29,698 nucleotides of DNA from Actinomycetes bacterium (GCA_021819345.1 JAKARG010000002.1:1-29698), one strand, 5' to 3'. Positions 6,804 through 15,612 are shown, counted from the stretch's first letter. The notes: a model not told the origin generated them from the letters alone. Program-made: numbers and translations.

Positions 6804-7501
6804 CGCCCACCAGCCCCCTGGCCGTAGGTTGCGCCGGGGCCGTGCTTGCGGGAGAAGTGCTTGTCCCGGACGTGGTCGGCCAGTGCTTCGACCTCTGGGG
6901 CGAGCTGGTAGGTGAGCAGCGCCATCCGGGCGACCTCCTCGAGGGTCACCGCGACCTCGAGCGCGCCGAGGGCGTCGGCGCCCCAGGTGAACGGCCCGTG
7001 GCCGGGCGCGAGCACCGCCGGCACCGCCGCCGCGCCCCGCTCGCCGATTGCCTCGACGAGGATCCTGCCCGTTGCTGCTTCGTAGTCCTCCGCCACCTCC
7101 TCGGCTGTCAGCTCCCTGGCGACCGGGACGGGGAGCGGCGTGAGGTCGGCGTGGGTGGTGCCGAGCACCGGCAAGCCTCGGCGGGCCTGGGCGAAGGCGG
7201 TGGCGTGGGTCGAGTGGGTGTGGACCACCCCGCCGAGCTCCGGGAAGCTGCGGTAGAGCACGAGGTGGGTCGCAGTGTCGCTCGAGGGTCGGAGGCGACC
7301 CTCGACCACGGCTCCGTCGAGATCGACTGCGACCAGGTCCTCGGCCTGCAGGGCCTCGTAGGGGACCCCGCTCGGCTTGATGACCATCACCCCCGAGTCC
7401 CGGTCGATCCCGCTCACGTTGCCCCAGGTGAGGGTCACCAGTCCGTGGCGCGCCAGGAGGAGGTTGGCCTCGAGCACCTCGGCACGAAGATCGTTCAGCA
7501 C
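6800..7501 (-). CDS. araD: L-ribulose-5-phosphate 4-epimerase
   Basis: A 233-residue class II aldolase-fold enzyme that converts L-ribulose 5-phosphate to D-xylulose 5-phosphate, the last step of bacterial L-arabinose catabolism. Expected sites are present: TWGNVSG (residues 25-31) and KPSG (42-45) for phosphate binding, then SSDTATH (73-79) and VVHTHSTHA (92-100). Zinc ligands His 94, His 96 and His 168 (APGHGPFTWG) and acid Asp 75 line up with E. coli H95, H97, H171 and D76. The length matches the family. The GTG start at 7501 is 16 bases after araA and is covered by a short ORF that starts on the araA stop. Confidence 0.96.
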   Translation of the reverse strand: MLNDLRAEVLEANLLLARHGLVTLTWGNVSGIDRDSGVMVIKPSGVPYEALQAEDLVAVDLDGAVVEGRLRPSSDTATHLVLYRSFPELGGVVHTHSTHATAFAQARRGLPVLGTTHADLTPLPVPVARELTAEEVAEDYEAATGRILVEAIGERGAAAVPAVLAPGHGPFTWGADALGALEVAVTLEEVARMALLTYQLAPEVEALADHVRDKHFSRKHGPGATYGQGAGGR

Positions 7502-7521
7502 GTGTGGGCCCAGGTCGTCAT
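7495..7521 (-). other. Bridging mini-ORF between araA and araD (8 codons)
   Basis: ATG at 7521-7519 overlaps the araA stop (ATGA). The ORF encodes MTTWAHTC and stops at 7497-7495, 7 bases inside araD. This is a termination-reinitiation geometry; the peptide itself is unlikely to matter. Confidence 0.35.
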
Positions 7522-9032
7522 CGGCCGGTCCCGGGGAACAGCCGGTAGTAGGCGTCGCTCCAGCGCAGCTCCTGGCGCAGCCGCCCCGGGTCGGCCGAGG
7601 CTCCGATGTGGACCAGCTCCACCCCGATGATCTCGGCCAGGTCGGCCAGGGCCTCGAGGCTCACCTGGGAGCTGAGCACGGTGTGGTGGGGGCCGCCGGC
7701 GCCGAGCCAGCACTCCGCCGAGACGGCCAGGCTCGGAGCTGGCTTCCACACGGCCCGGGCCACCGGGAGGTGGGGGAGCGGCTCGTCGGGCGGGACCACC
7801 TCGATGTCGTTGCAGACGAGCCGCAGCCGGTCCCCGAGGTCGATCAGGCCGACCACGATCGCCGGGCCGGCCGCTGCGTCGAAGACGAGGCGCACCGGGT
7901 CCTCCCGTCCACCGATCGACAGTGGATGCACTTCGGCCCTCGGGGTGGCCGCGGCGATGCTCGGGCAGACCTCGAGCATGTGGGCGCCGAGGATCTTCGG
8001 CTCCCCCGGGCCGAGGTGGTAGGTGTAGTCCTCCATGAACGAGGTCCCGCCCGGCGCTCCCTCGCCCATGACCTTCATCACCCGCAGCAACAGGGAGGTC
8101 TTCCAGTCCCCCTCGGCCCCGAAGCCGTAGCCGTCGTACATGAGGCGTTGCACCGAGATCCCGGGGAGCTGGCGGAGCCCGCCGAGGTCCTCGAAGTTGG
8201 TCGTGAAGGCCCGAAAGCCGCCGTCGTCGAGGAAGTTGCGCAGGCCGGCTTCGATCCGGGCGGCCTCCCGCAACGACTCGTGGCGCGCCGCTCCCGCGGC
8301 CAGCTCGGGAGCCAGCTCGTAGCGCTCGGCGTAGTCGGCGACGAGGGCATCGACCTCTGGGGCACTGGCGGTGCCGACCGCCGCGACGAGGTCGTTGACC
8401 CCGTAGGTCCTGACGGCGACGCCGAGGCGGAGCTGGACCTCGACCTTGTCGCCGTCGGTGACCGCCACGTCGCGCATGTTGTCGCCGAAGCGGGCCATCC
8501 GCAGCGACCTGGCGGCCCGGGCGCCGAGGGCGGCGCGCATCCATTCGTCGACCCGCCGGCGCACCGCCGGGTCGCCGGCGTGGCCGACGACGGTCTTGCG
8601 CCGGACCCCGATCCTGGTCTCCAGGTAGCCGAGCTCCCGGTCGCCGTGCGCCGCCTGGTTCAGGTTCATGAAGTCCATGTCGATGCTCGACCAGGGGAGG
8701 GAGCGGTTGACCTGGGTGTGGAGGTGCAGGAGCGGCTTCTGCAGTGCGCTCAGGCCGGCGATCCAGGCCTTTGCGGGGGAAAAGGTGTGCATCCAGACGA
8801 TGACCCCTGCGCACCCGTCGGCCGCGGTGGCCTCCAGGCAGGCCCGCCGGATGGCATCGGAGCTGGTCAGCACGGGTCGCCACTCGACGTGAGCTGGCAG
8901 ATCGCCGGCCCCGTCGAGGCGCGCCACGACTTGGCGGGACTGCTCCTCGACCTGTCGCAGGGTCTCCTCCCCGTAGAGGTCCTGGCTCCCGGTGAGGAAC
9001 CAGAAGATCGGGCCCTGGTCGCTGTCGGTCAT
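7518..9032 (-). CDS. araA: L-arabinose isomerase
   Basis: A 504-residue enzyme that isomerises L-arabinose to L-ribulose in the cytoplasm. The start WFLTGSQDLYGEE (residues 11-23) is diagnostic. Metal and catalytic residues fall where expected from E. coli AraA (E306, E333, H350, H450): Glu 307 in YGFGAEGDWKTS, Glu 334 in TSFMEDYTYHL, His 351 in LGAHMLEVCP and His 450 in GGPHHTVLSS. The length is close to the E. coli enzyme. The ATG at 9032 overlaps the araB stop as ATGA, and AGGGAGG lies 6 bases upstream, so both coupling and a strong binding site support the start. Confidence 0.97.
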   Translation of the reverse strand: MTDSDQGPIFWFLTGSQDLYGEETLRQVEEQSRQVVARLDGAGDLPAHVEWRPVLTSSDAIRRACLEATAADGCAGVIVWMHTFSPAKAWIAGLSALQKPLLHLHTQVNRSLPWSSIDMDFMNLNQAAHGDRELGYLETRIGVRRKTVVGHAGDPAVRRRVDEWMRAALGARAARSLRMARFGDNMRDVAVTDGDKVEVQLRLGVAVRTYGVNDLVAAVGTASAPEVDALVADYAERYELAPELAAGAARHESLREAARIEAGLRNFLDDGGFRAFTTNFEDLGGLRQLPGISVQRLMYDGYGFGAEGDWKTSLLLRVMKVMGEGAPGGTSFMEDYTYHLGPGEPKILGAHMLEVCPSIAAATPRAEVHPLSIGGREDPVRLVFDAAAGPAIVVGLIDLGDRLRLVCNDIEVVPPDEPLPHLPVARAVWKPAPSLAVSAECWLGAGGPHHTVLSSQVSLEALADLAEIIGVELVHIGASADPGRLRQELRWSDAYYRLFPGTGR

Positions 9033-10750
9033 GGTCTGCCTCCCTGGGTCGCGTTGCGGAGACGGCGGAGGCGGTGGAGCACATCGCTTCCCCCCCTACC
9101 GAAGTGGTCGTGGAGCTGGCGGTACTCGCCGTATAGGGCCTCGTAGGCGTCGGCTGCCCCGGGCCGTGGCTCGAATGCCCGTTCCACCCGCCGGCCCATG
9201 GCCGCGGCGGCGCTCGGGACGTCCGGATGGACGCCGGCGGCGACCGCGGCGTGGATCGCTGCGCCGAGGGCGGGGCCCTGCTCGGTGCCGATGAGCGAGA
9301 TCGGCCGGCGCAGGACGTCGGCGTAGGTCTGCATCACGAAGCGGTTCTTCGTGAGCCCGCCGGCGGCGGTGTAGGAGCGGACCGGCACCCCGGCGGCTTC
9401 GAAGGCCTCCACGATCGTGCGGGTCCCGAACGCGGTCGCCTCGACCAGTGCCCGGTAGACGTCCTCGGGACGGGTCGCAAGGGTGAGCCCGACGATCACG
9501 CCGGAGAGCTCGTGGTCCACGAGCACCGAGCGGTTGCCGTTCTCCCAGTCGAGGGCGACCAGTCCATGGGCGCCGACCGCCTGGCGCTCGGCGAGCTCGC
9601 TCAGCCGCTCGTGTGCCCCTGCGAGGGCGCCGCCGGCCTCATCCGTCCCGCCCCGGTGCTCGCCGGCGTCGGTCCCGGTCCCGCCACGGGGCTCGCCGGC
9701 CGCCCCGCCCCCGGCGATCCGCTCGGCCCACCAGGCGAAGATGTCCCCCACCCCGCTCTGGCCCGCCTCGAAGCCCCACAGCCCTTCGACGATCCCGCCG
9801 TGCACGCAGCCGCACATCCCGGCCACGGCGGCCGGGGCCTCGGCCGAGACCACGTGACAGGTCGAGGTGCCCATCACTGCGACCATCTCACCGGGTCCGG
9901 TCGCTCCGGCCGCCGGCGGGGTGACGTGGGCGTCGACGTTGCCGGCAGCCACCGCGATACCCGCCGGCAATCCGGTGAGCGCCGCAGCCGCCTCGGTGAG
10001 CGAGCCCGCTCGGGAGCCGAGCGGGGAGAGCGGGTGGTCGACCTTGGCGGTGTAGAAGTCGGCGAAGTCCGGGTGGAGCGCGGCGAGGTAGTCGGCCGAG
10101 GGGTAGCGGCCGTCTTGCAGCAGGCCCTTGTAGCCGGCGGTGCAGGCGTTGCGGGTCTCGGTGCCGCAGAGCTGCCAGACGATCCAGTCGGCAGCCTCGA
10201 TCCAGCGCTCGGCGCGCCGGTACAGCGCGGGGGCCTCCTCGAGCAGCTGCAGGCCCTTGGCGAGCTGCCACTCCGAGGAGATGCGCCCGCCGTAGCGCGA
10301 CAGCCAGGCCTCGGCGCGCTCGGCGGCGAGCGCGGTGATCCGGTCGGCCTGGGCCTGGGCGGCGTGGTGCTTCCAGAGCTTCACGTAGGCGTGCGGCTCG
10401 TCGGCAAGGTCCTCGAGCAGGCAGAGCGGGGTGCCGTCGGCGGTGGTCGGCAGCACGGTGCAGGCGGTGAAGTCGGTCGCGATCCCGACCACCGCGCCCG
10501 GGTCGATGCCTGCGGCCCGCACCGCTTCGGGCACGGCGCTCGACAGGACTTCCAGGTAGTCGCTCGGATGCTGGAGGGCCCAGTCCGGCGGGAGGGGCCG
10601 CCCCGAGGGCAGGCGCTCCTCCATCACCCCGTGGTCGAGCTCGTGCACCGCCGAGCCCATCTCGGCCCCGTCGGAGGTCCGCACGACGAGCGCCCTGCCC
10701 GAGAGGGTGCCGAAGTCGACGCCCACCACGTAGCGCTCAGGGCCGGCCAC
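9029..10750 (-). CDS. araB: L-ribulokinase
   Basis: A 573-residue FGGY-family kinase that phosphorylates L-ribulose to L-ribulose 5-phosphate. The N-terminal ATPase motif VGVDFGTLSGRALVV (residues 9-23) is specific to ribulokinases. The substrate loop AGNVDAHVTPPAAG (269-282) and MGTSTCHV (293-300) follow, and GGLTKNRFVMQTYADVL near residue 460 is the second FGGY signature. An unusual Gly-rich insert (about 347-375) contains a partial duplication. The GTG start at 10750 has GGGGAG three bases upstream; the gap of 117 bases to abfA is spanned by a 44-codon ORF that overlaps this start. The stop overlaps araA by 4 bases. Confidence 0.96.
   Translation of the reverse strand: MAGPERYVVGVDFGTLSGRALVVRTSDGAEMGSAVHELDHGVMEERLPSGRPLPPDWALQHPSDYLEVLSSAVPEAVRAAGIDPGAVVGIATDFTACTVLPTTADGTPLCLLEDLADEPHAYVKLWKHHAAQAQADRITALAAERAEAWLSRYGGRISSEWQLAKGLQLLEEAPALYRRAERWIEAADWIVWQLCGTETRNACTAGYKGLLQDGRYPSADYLAALHPDFADFYTAKVDHPLSPLGSRAGSLTEAAAALTGLPAGIAVAAGNVDAHVTPPAAGATGPGEMVAVMGTSTCHVVSAEAPAAVAGMCGCVHGGIVEGLWGFEAGQSGVGDIFAWWAERIAGGGAAGEPRGGTGTDAGEHRGGTDEAGGALAGAHERLSELAERQAVGAHGLVALDWENGNRSVLVDHELSGVIVGLTLATRPEDVYRALVEATAFGTRTIVEAFEAAGVPVRSYTAAGGLTKNRFVMQTYADVLRRPISLIGTEQGPALGAAIHAAVAAGVHPDVPSAAAAMGRRVERAFEPRPGAADAYEALYGEYRQLHDHFGRGGSDVLHRLRRLRNATQGGRP
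9629..9697 (-). repeat. Imperfect in-frame duplication in araB (Gly-rich insert)
   Basis: The segment encodes GEPRGGTGTDAG followed by GEHRGGTDEAG, an imperfect tandem copy of about 33 bases. Most ribulokinases lack this insert. The frame is kept, and the loop probably sits on the surface. Confidence 0.6.
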
Positions 10751-10871
10751 CGGCTCCCCGATCCCCCTCGCTCCGCCTCCGCTCGTCGAGCGAGGCTGCG
10801 ACGGGACTGCTCTCTCGGTCCACCCGGTGCCGGGAGCCTCCGGTCTGCTGACGGGCGCGAACCTCGCTCAT
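10737..10871 (-). other. Bridging mini-ORF between abfA and araB (44 codons)
   Basis: ATG at 10871-10869 overlaps the abfA stop (ATGA). The frame is open for 44 codons and ends at 10739-10737, 14 bases inside araB. The peptide starts MSEVRARQQTGG and is rich in Arg, Ser and Glu, with no hydrophobic segment or known domain. It could be a small protein or only a device that carries ribosomes across the gap. Confidence 0.4.
10775..10796 (-). other. Possible hairpin in the abfA-araB gap
   Basis: Arms GCCTCCGCTC (10775-10784) and GAGCGAGGC (10788-10796) pair with one bulged base and a 3-base loop. The hairpin lies about 25 bases before araB and has no T-tract, so it is not a typical terminator. 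An RNA-stability or attenuation role is a guess. Confidence 0.35.
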
Positions 10872-12367
10872 CGCCGGCGGCGGGCGACGAGGGTGCTCCA
10901 GGACATCGCCGGGATCGACACCTCGAGCGTGCCGGAGCGCTCGGCGGGCAGGGGGGCCGCCGCCGGGCCGGGCCAGCCGAATCCGTCGCCGGGTCGGGGT
11001 GCGCTCGGGGCCAGGAGCTGGTGGGAGACCAGCTCGAAGCCGTCCCACGCCCGAAGGTCGAGGCTGGTGGGCACGTCGAGGTCGGGAGAGCGGTTGGCGA
11101 CCATCACTCGTAGCTCCTCGCCGTCGGCGGAGACGGTGGCGGCGACGTCGAGCACCGGGACCGACCCGACGCCGACCACGTCGTGCTCGGGGGAGCTCAC
11201 TGCGACCCGGAGCGAATCGCCCTCCCCGTAGCGGACGAGGTCCCGGTAGGGCCAGAAGATCGACTGGCGCCACGCCGGGCGGCCGGGCTCGGCGACGATC
11301 GGCGCGATCACGTTGACCAGCTGGGCTAGGCAGGCCACCTTGACCCGGTCGGCGTGGCGCAGAAGCGAGTTGACCAGGGTCCCGACCACCACTGCGTCGA
11401 GCTGGTCGTAGCGGTTCTCGAGCATCGGCGGGGCCTCTAGCCAGGGGCGGTGCTCGGGCTCGGAGTCGCGGTGCCAGACGTTCCACTCGTCGAAGGAGAG
11501 CCCGATGCGCTTGGTCGAGCGGTGCTTCGCGCGGATGTGGTCGCAGGTTGCCGCAACGGTCTCGATGAAGCGGTCCATGTCGAGGGCCGAGGCGAGGAAC
11601 GCCCCCTGGCTCGGGTAGGGGCGGCCGTAGTAGGAGTGGAGCGAGATGTGGTCCACCTCGTCGTAGCAGACGTCGAGGACCGTCGCCTCCCACGCAGGGA
11701 AGCTCGGCATGGCGGAGTTGGAGCTCCCGCAGGCGACCAGCTCGATCGTCGGGTCCACGGCCCGCATCGCCCGGGCGGCCGCCAGGGCGTCTCGCGCGTA
11801 GTCGGCCGCGGGACGATGCCCGATCTGCCAGGGTCCGTCCATCTCGTTGCCGAGGCACCACAGCCTGACCCCGTAGGGCTCGGGGTGCCCGTTGGCGGCA
11901 CGCAGCTCCGACCAGTAGGTCCCCCCGGGGTGGTTGGTGTACTCGACCAGCTCGGCGGCCGCCAGGGCGCCACGGGTGCCGAGGTTGACCGCCAGCATGG
12001 CCTCGGTGCCTGCCTCGGCGCACCACGCCAGCGCCTCGTCGGTGCCGAAGCGGTTGGTCTCCATCGAGCGCCACGCGAGGTCGGCCCGCCGGGGTCGGTC
12101 CTCGGGCGGGCCGATGCCGTCCTCGAAGCGGTAGCCGGAGACGAAGTTCCCGCCCGGGTATCGCACCACGGGCACTCCGAGCTCTCGCACCAAGCCGAGC
12201 ACGTCGGAGCGGAAGCCCTTGGCGTCGGACGCCGGGTCCTCGGGGTCCCAGATGCCTCCGTAGACGCAGCGACCCAGGTGCTCGACGAAGGACCCTCCGA
12301 GGCGCCGGTCGACCCTGCCGATCCGGAACGCCGGGTCGACCACGAGCCTGGCTCTCGGCGTGCTCAC
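10868..12367 (-). CDS. abfA: Intracellular alpha-L-arabinofuranosidase, GH51
   Basis: A 499-residue GH51 enzyme that releases terminal alpha-L-arabinofuranose from arabinan or arabinoxylan oligosaccharides. The catalytic acid/base is Glu 175 in WCLGNEMDGPWQIG and the nucleophile is Glu 294 in GLSFDEWNVW. These are the same numbers as in the well-studied Geobacillus stearothermophilus T-6 AbfA, so the start and spacing are sound. RYPGGNFVSGYRFEDGIGP (69-87) is another GH51 block, and a C-terminal beta-sandwich follows. No signal peptide is present, so it acts in the cytoplasm on imported oligosaccharides. The GTG start overlaps the upstream permease stop (GTGA). Confidence 0.95.
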   Translation of the reverse strand: MSTPRARLVVDPAFRIGRVDRRLGGSFVEHLGRCVYGGIWDPEDPASDAKGFRSDVLGLVRELGVPVVRYPGGNFVSGYRFEDGIGPPEDRPRRADLAWRSMETNRFGTDEALAWCAEAGTEAMLAVNLGTRGALAAAELVEYTNHPGGTYWSELRAANGHPEPYGVRLWCLGNEMDGPWQIGHRPAADYARDALAAARAMRAVDPTIELVACGSSNSAMPSFPAWEATVLDVCYDEVDHISLHSYYGRPYPSQGAFLASALDMDRFIETVAATCDHIRAKHRSTKRIGLSFDEWNVWHRDSEPEHRPWLEAPPMLENRYDQLDAVVVGTLVNSLLRHADRVKVACLAQLVNVIAPIVAEPGRPAWRQSIFWPYRDLVRYGEGDSLRVAVSSPEHDVVGVGSVPVLDVAATVSADGEELRVMVANRSPDLDVPTSLDLRAWDGFELVSHQLLAPSAPRPGDGFGWPGPAAAPLPAERSGTLEVSIPAMSWSTLVARRRR

Positions 12368-13263
12368 CCCTTCACCGCCCCGGACATGAGGCCCTGGACG
12401 TAGTAGCGCTGGAGGGCGACGTAGAGGATCACCACGGGCACCATTGATATCACCGCACCGGCGACGAGGTGTCCGTAGTTGACGGCTCCGTAGGTCCCGG
12501 TCTCCACGTTCAGCAGGGCGACCGGGAGCGTGTAGCGGCTCTGGGTGGTGAGGAAGGTGAGCGCGCCGAGGAACTCGGTCCAGCTGAACAAGAAGGTGTA
12601 GAGCAGCGTGGTGGCCACGCCCGGCAGCACGAGGGGCCGCATCACCCGCCAGAGGGTGCCGAGCACCGAGGCGCCGTCGACCAGCGCCGAGTCCTCGATC
12701 TCGCCGGGGATCTGGCTGAAGGTGTTGCGCATCACGAACACCCCGAAGGGCAGGTTGAAAGTGGCGTAGAAGAGCAGCAGACCGACCAGGCTGTTGGTCA
12801 GGTCCATCGTGTGGAGCTCGAGGAACAGCGGGGTCAGCACTGCCTGGAACGGGATCATGAGGGCCAGCAAGGTCAAGGAGAACAACACTCCCGAGCCGCG
12901 GAAGCGGAACCGCCCGAACCCGTAGCCGGCGAGGAGGGACAGCGCCGAGGTGAGCAACGCGGCACCGACGGAGACCCAGAGGCTGTTCCAGACGTAGTGG
13001 AGGATGTGGACGTTCCCGTCGATCAGCTGGACGTAGTTGCTCACCCCAAGGCGACCGAGCACCGAGAGCCTCGGGGGGGAGGTCACCGCAGCCGAGGGCT
13101 CGAAGGACTCGAAGACCGCCCAGAGCAGCGGTAGGAGGAATATGAGACCGATCACCAGGCCGCAGCTCAGGTAGATCAGGTTGGGCGTGCGTGTCCGACG
13201 GGCCCGGTCGGGCCGGCGCGCTCTGCCGCCGAGCCCGACCGAGGTGAGGGCTGTCGAGGTCAA
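12364..13263 (-). CDS. ABC sugar transporter permease (MalG/AraQ type)
   Basis: About 299 residues with six predicted membrane helices, the first at about residues 29-50 (SCGLVIGLIFLLPLLWAVF). The EAA loop that docks the ATPase is EIEDSALVDGASVLGTLWRV. It pairs with the preceding permease to form the channel of a CUT1-type arabino-oligosaccharide importer, like AraQ of B. subtilis. The TTG at 13263 is chosen because GAGAGGAG lies 7 bases upstream. A CTG seven codons earlier in the same frame overlaps the stop of the upstream permease (CTGA) and is a less likely start. The stop overlaps abfA by 4 bases. Confidence 0.9.
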   Translation of the reverse strand: MTSTALTSVGLGGRARRPDRARRTRTPNLIYLSCGLVIGLIFLLPLLWAVFESFEPSAAVTSPPRLSVLGRLGVSNYVQLIDGNVHILHYVWNSLWVSVGAALLTSALSLLAGYGFGRFRFRGSGVLFSLTLLALMIPFQAVLTPLFLELHTMDLTNSLVGLLLFYATFNLPFGVFVMRNTFSQIPGEIEDSALVDGASVLGTLWRVMRPLVLPGVATTLLYTFLFSWTEFLGALTFLTTQSRYTLPVALLNVETGTYGAVNYGHLVAGAVISMVPVVILYVALQRYYVQGLMSGAVKG

Positions 13264-13280
13264 CTGGTCGCTCCTCTCGA

Positions 13281-14249
13281 TCAGGCCTTGGTCGGGTCGC
13301 GCAGCATCATGAACTGCACCATGCTGACCAGCCCGACTGCGATGACGAGCACGATGGCCATTGCCGTGGCCGCCCCGAGGTGCAGCTGGACGAACGCCAC
13401 CTGGTAGATCCACATCACGATGGTGTCGGTGCTCGTGCCCGGACCTCCCTGGGTGAGGATGTAGAACTGGTTGAAAGCGAGGAAGGACCCGATCACCGAG
13501 ATGATCAGGCTCAGGGCGATCGTGGGGCGCAGTAGTGGCAGGGTGATGCGTGACTCGCGCTGCCACCAAGACGCCCCGTCCATCGACGCGGCTTCGTAGA
13601 CGTCCGTCGGCACCCCTTGCATCCCGCCGACCAGCAACAGCATCGTCAGGCCCGAGGCGTACCAGGTCACGAGCACGCAGGTGACGGCCAGGGCGAGGCC
13701 GGTGTGGACCAGCCAGGCAGTGTCGATCGAGGCCAAGCCGAGCTTGGAGAGCACGACGTTGACGATGCCGAAGCTCGGTTGCACGTCGAGGACGACCATG
13801 TAGCTCTCGGTCGCCAGGCCGACGATGAAGGGAAGGAAGAAAATGGTGCGGATCAGGGTCGACCCCGGCCGCTTCTTGCGGACGAACATCGCCATCGCGT
13901 AGCCGACCAGGAAGATCGCAGGGGTGACGATCGCGGTGTAGAGCAGCGTGAACCAAACCGAGTGGATGAACACGGCATTGCCGGGGAGGCTCGTGTAGTT
14001 CTGGAGGCCCACGAAGCTGTAGGGGCCGACGAGCGGCCAGTTGGTCAGCGAGATGTACACCGCGTAGGCCAGTGGGAACAGCACGAAGACCGACACGAAG
14101 AGGAACGACGGAGCAACCAGGGCCGCTCCGACCCGTTGCCGTGCTGCCACCGGCCCGCGCCCCCGGAGGTGCTGGCGCGAGCCGGTGTCGGTAGGGGAAG
14201 GATCTGCTCCGATGCCGCCGTCGAGGTAGACGGATGGGGCACTGCTCAC
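13281..14249 (-). CDS. ABC sugar transporter permease (MalF/AraP type)
   Basis: About 322 residues. A hydrophilic lead of some 40 residues precedes six membrane helices, the first being ALVAPSFLFVSVFVLFPLAY (about residues 43-62). The EAA loop is YEAASMDGASWWQRESRITL. A C-terminal ILTQGGPGTSTDTIVMWIY block is typical of MalF-type sugar permeases. It forms a heterodimer with the next gene product, as AraP with AraQ in B. subtilis. The GTG start at 14249 overlaps the stop of an 8-codon ORF that begins on the binding-protein stop, and CCAGGAGAG lies upstream. Confidence 0.9.
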   Translation of the reverse strand: MSSAPSVYLDGGIGADPSPTDTGSRQHLRGRGPVAARQRVGAALVAPSFLFVSVFVLFPLAYAVYISLTNWPLVGPYSFVGLQNYTSLPGNAVFIHSVWFTLLYTAIVTPAIFLVGYAMAMFVRKKRPGSTLIRTIFFLPFIVGLATESYMVVLDVQPSFGIVNVVLSKLGLASIDTAWLVHTGLALAVTCVLVTWYASGLTMLLLVGGMQGVPTDVYEAASMDGASWWQRESRITLPLLRPTIALSLIISVIGSFLAFNQFYILTQGGPGTSTDTIVMWIYQVAFVQLHLGAATAMAIVLVIAVGLVSMVQFMMLRDPTKA

Positions 14250-14272
14250 TTCCAGAGCTCTCCTGGCGTCAC
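14246..14272 (-). other. Bridging mini-ORF between binding-protein gene and first permease gene (8 codons)
   Basis: GTG at 14272-14270 overlaps the binding-protein stop (GTGA), and the ORF VTPGELWK ends with TGA overlapping the permease start (GTGA, 14249-14246). The overlap is 4 bases at each end, and the ORF also contains the Shine-Dalgarno sequence of the permease. Confidence 0.4.
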
Positions 14273-15612
14273 GACCCGGACCCCGACTGCGAGATCTGCT
14301 GGGCGAACCCGCTCTGCCCGGTGGCGAGCGCTGCCTTGATCTTCCCCTGGTACACGGCCTCGCTGAACATGGCGAACCAGGGGCCGCTCGGTTGGTTGAA
14401 GATCGAGTTGTAGGCGAGCGTCGTCGGCGCATAGCCGCGGGCGAGCGCCTTCAGGGCCACGGCGTCGAATGGGTGGGCGGCTTTGTAGCTCGAGGTGAGC
14501 AGGTCGGTGCGCACTGGGGTGAAGCCGGTGGACGGGTACTGGAGCTGCTGGGCCCTGGAGAGAACGAACTTCACGAACTCCCAGGCTCCAGAGGGGTTCT
14601 TGGCTCCCGTCGGGATGGCGAAGTCGTCTCCGCCGTCGAAGGTGCTGTAGGAGCCGTCCGGTCCGGGGAGGGGCACGTCGGCGTACTCGGAGCGCTGCGC
14701 CTTGGTCAGCTTGGCGGCGATCCCGCCGTAGTCACCGGGGAAGATCCCGATGTGGCCCTTCAGGAAGTTCGCTCCCCAGGTGGTGCCGTCCTGGGTCCGG
14801 TCACCTGGTGAGTAGAGGTGTTCGGCCCAGATGGTGTGGTAGAGGCCGAGCAGCTGCTCGAGCGCCGAGTTGCTCTTGACGGTTGCCTTCTGGTGGGGGA
14901 TCGAGCCGGAGATGAGGTGGGTTCTCGTGGCCCACACGTCGGGCAGCATGGTGAAGGCGAGGCATCCTTCGCAGTCCCCGGCAAAGGAGAACCCGTGGTC
15001 CCCGTGACCGAGCGCCTGGACCTTCTTCGCATCGGCGAGGATGTTGGCAAAGGTGCTGGGCGGTGAGGAGATGTGGGCTTCGGCGAAGAGCTTCTTGTTG
15101 TACCAGAGGACCGAGAGGTCTGCCAGGTACGGGACGCCGTAGTACTTGCCGTCGTAGGTGGCTAGGTCGAGGTGGCCGGGGCTGAGCGACTTCTTGTAGG
15201 GCAGTGCGTCGACGTACTTGGTCAGGTTCGTGAACGCGCCCTCGTGGGAGAAGATCGGCATGTCGATGTCGTTGAGGCCGATCAGGTCGGGCGGTGACCC
15301 TGCACGGATCGCCGTGGCGAGCTTGGTCACCGCCTCGCCGCCGGCGGTCTCGGTGAGGACTACCTTCAGGTGCTTGTGGGAGGCGTTGAACTCCTTGACC
15401 ATGAGCTTTGCGGTAGCCGCGGTGGCCGAGCGGGCCCAGAAGTGGACCACGCCGGTGGCGTCGGTGCCGAAGGTCTTGGAGCTCGTCGACTTGGCCGGTG
15501 GGCTCGCCGAGCTGGTCGGGGAGCTGGAGGTGGCCCCGCAGGCGGAGAGCAGGAGCGTGGCCGCGAATGCGCCGGCGAGCAGCGGTCGGATCGAGTGAGT
15601 CTTTCTGGACAT
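14269..15612 (-). CDS. Extracellular sugar-binding lipoprotein (AraN-like, CUT1 ABC importer)
   Basis: A 447-residue family-1 solute-binding protein. It has a lipoprotein signal, RPLLAGAFAATLLLSAC, with the lipid-anchored Cys at residue 25, then a Ser/Thr/Pro-rich linker (about 27-47) that tethers it to the membrane. The body shows GVVHFWARSATAAT, AIRAGSPPDLIGLNDIDM and YYGVPYLADLSVLWYNKKLF, all typical of oligosaccharide-binding proteins. By context it binds arabino-oligosaccharides, possibly including beta-linked ones because a GH127 gene precedes it. ATG 15612 has GGGAG 7 bases upstream, so it can start translation on its own after the 96-base gap from the GH127 gene; no promoter was recognised in that gap. 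Confidence 0.92.
   Translation of the reverse strand: MSRKTHSIRPLLAGAFAATLLLSACGATSSSPTSSASPPAKSTSSKTFGTDATGVVHFWARSATAATAKLMVKEFNASHKHLKVVLTETAGGEAVTKLATAIRAGSPPDLIGLNDIDMPIFSHEGAFTNLTKYVDALPYKKSLSPGHLDLATYDGKYYGVPYLADLSVLWYNKKLFAEAHISSPPSTFANILADAKKVQALGHGDHGFSFAGDCEGCLAFTMLPDVWATRTHLISGSIPHQKATVKSNSALEQLLGLYHTIWAEHLYSPGDRTQDGTTWGANFLKGHIGIFPGDYGGIAAKLTKAQRSEYADVPLPGPDGSYSTFDGGDDFAIPTGAKNPSGAWEFVKFVLSRAQQLQYPSTGFTPVRTDLLTSSYKAAHPFDAVALKALARGYAPTTLAYNSIFNQPSGPWFAMFSEAVYQGKIKAALATGQSGFAQQISQSGSGS

Noticed and set aside
7495..9084. Overlapping minus-strand frame through araA as a second protein
   Set aside because: The sequence is low-complexity and out of frame with the conserved araA; only its last few codons (the 8-codon bridge) were kept as an observation.
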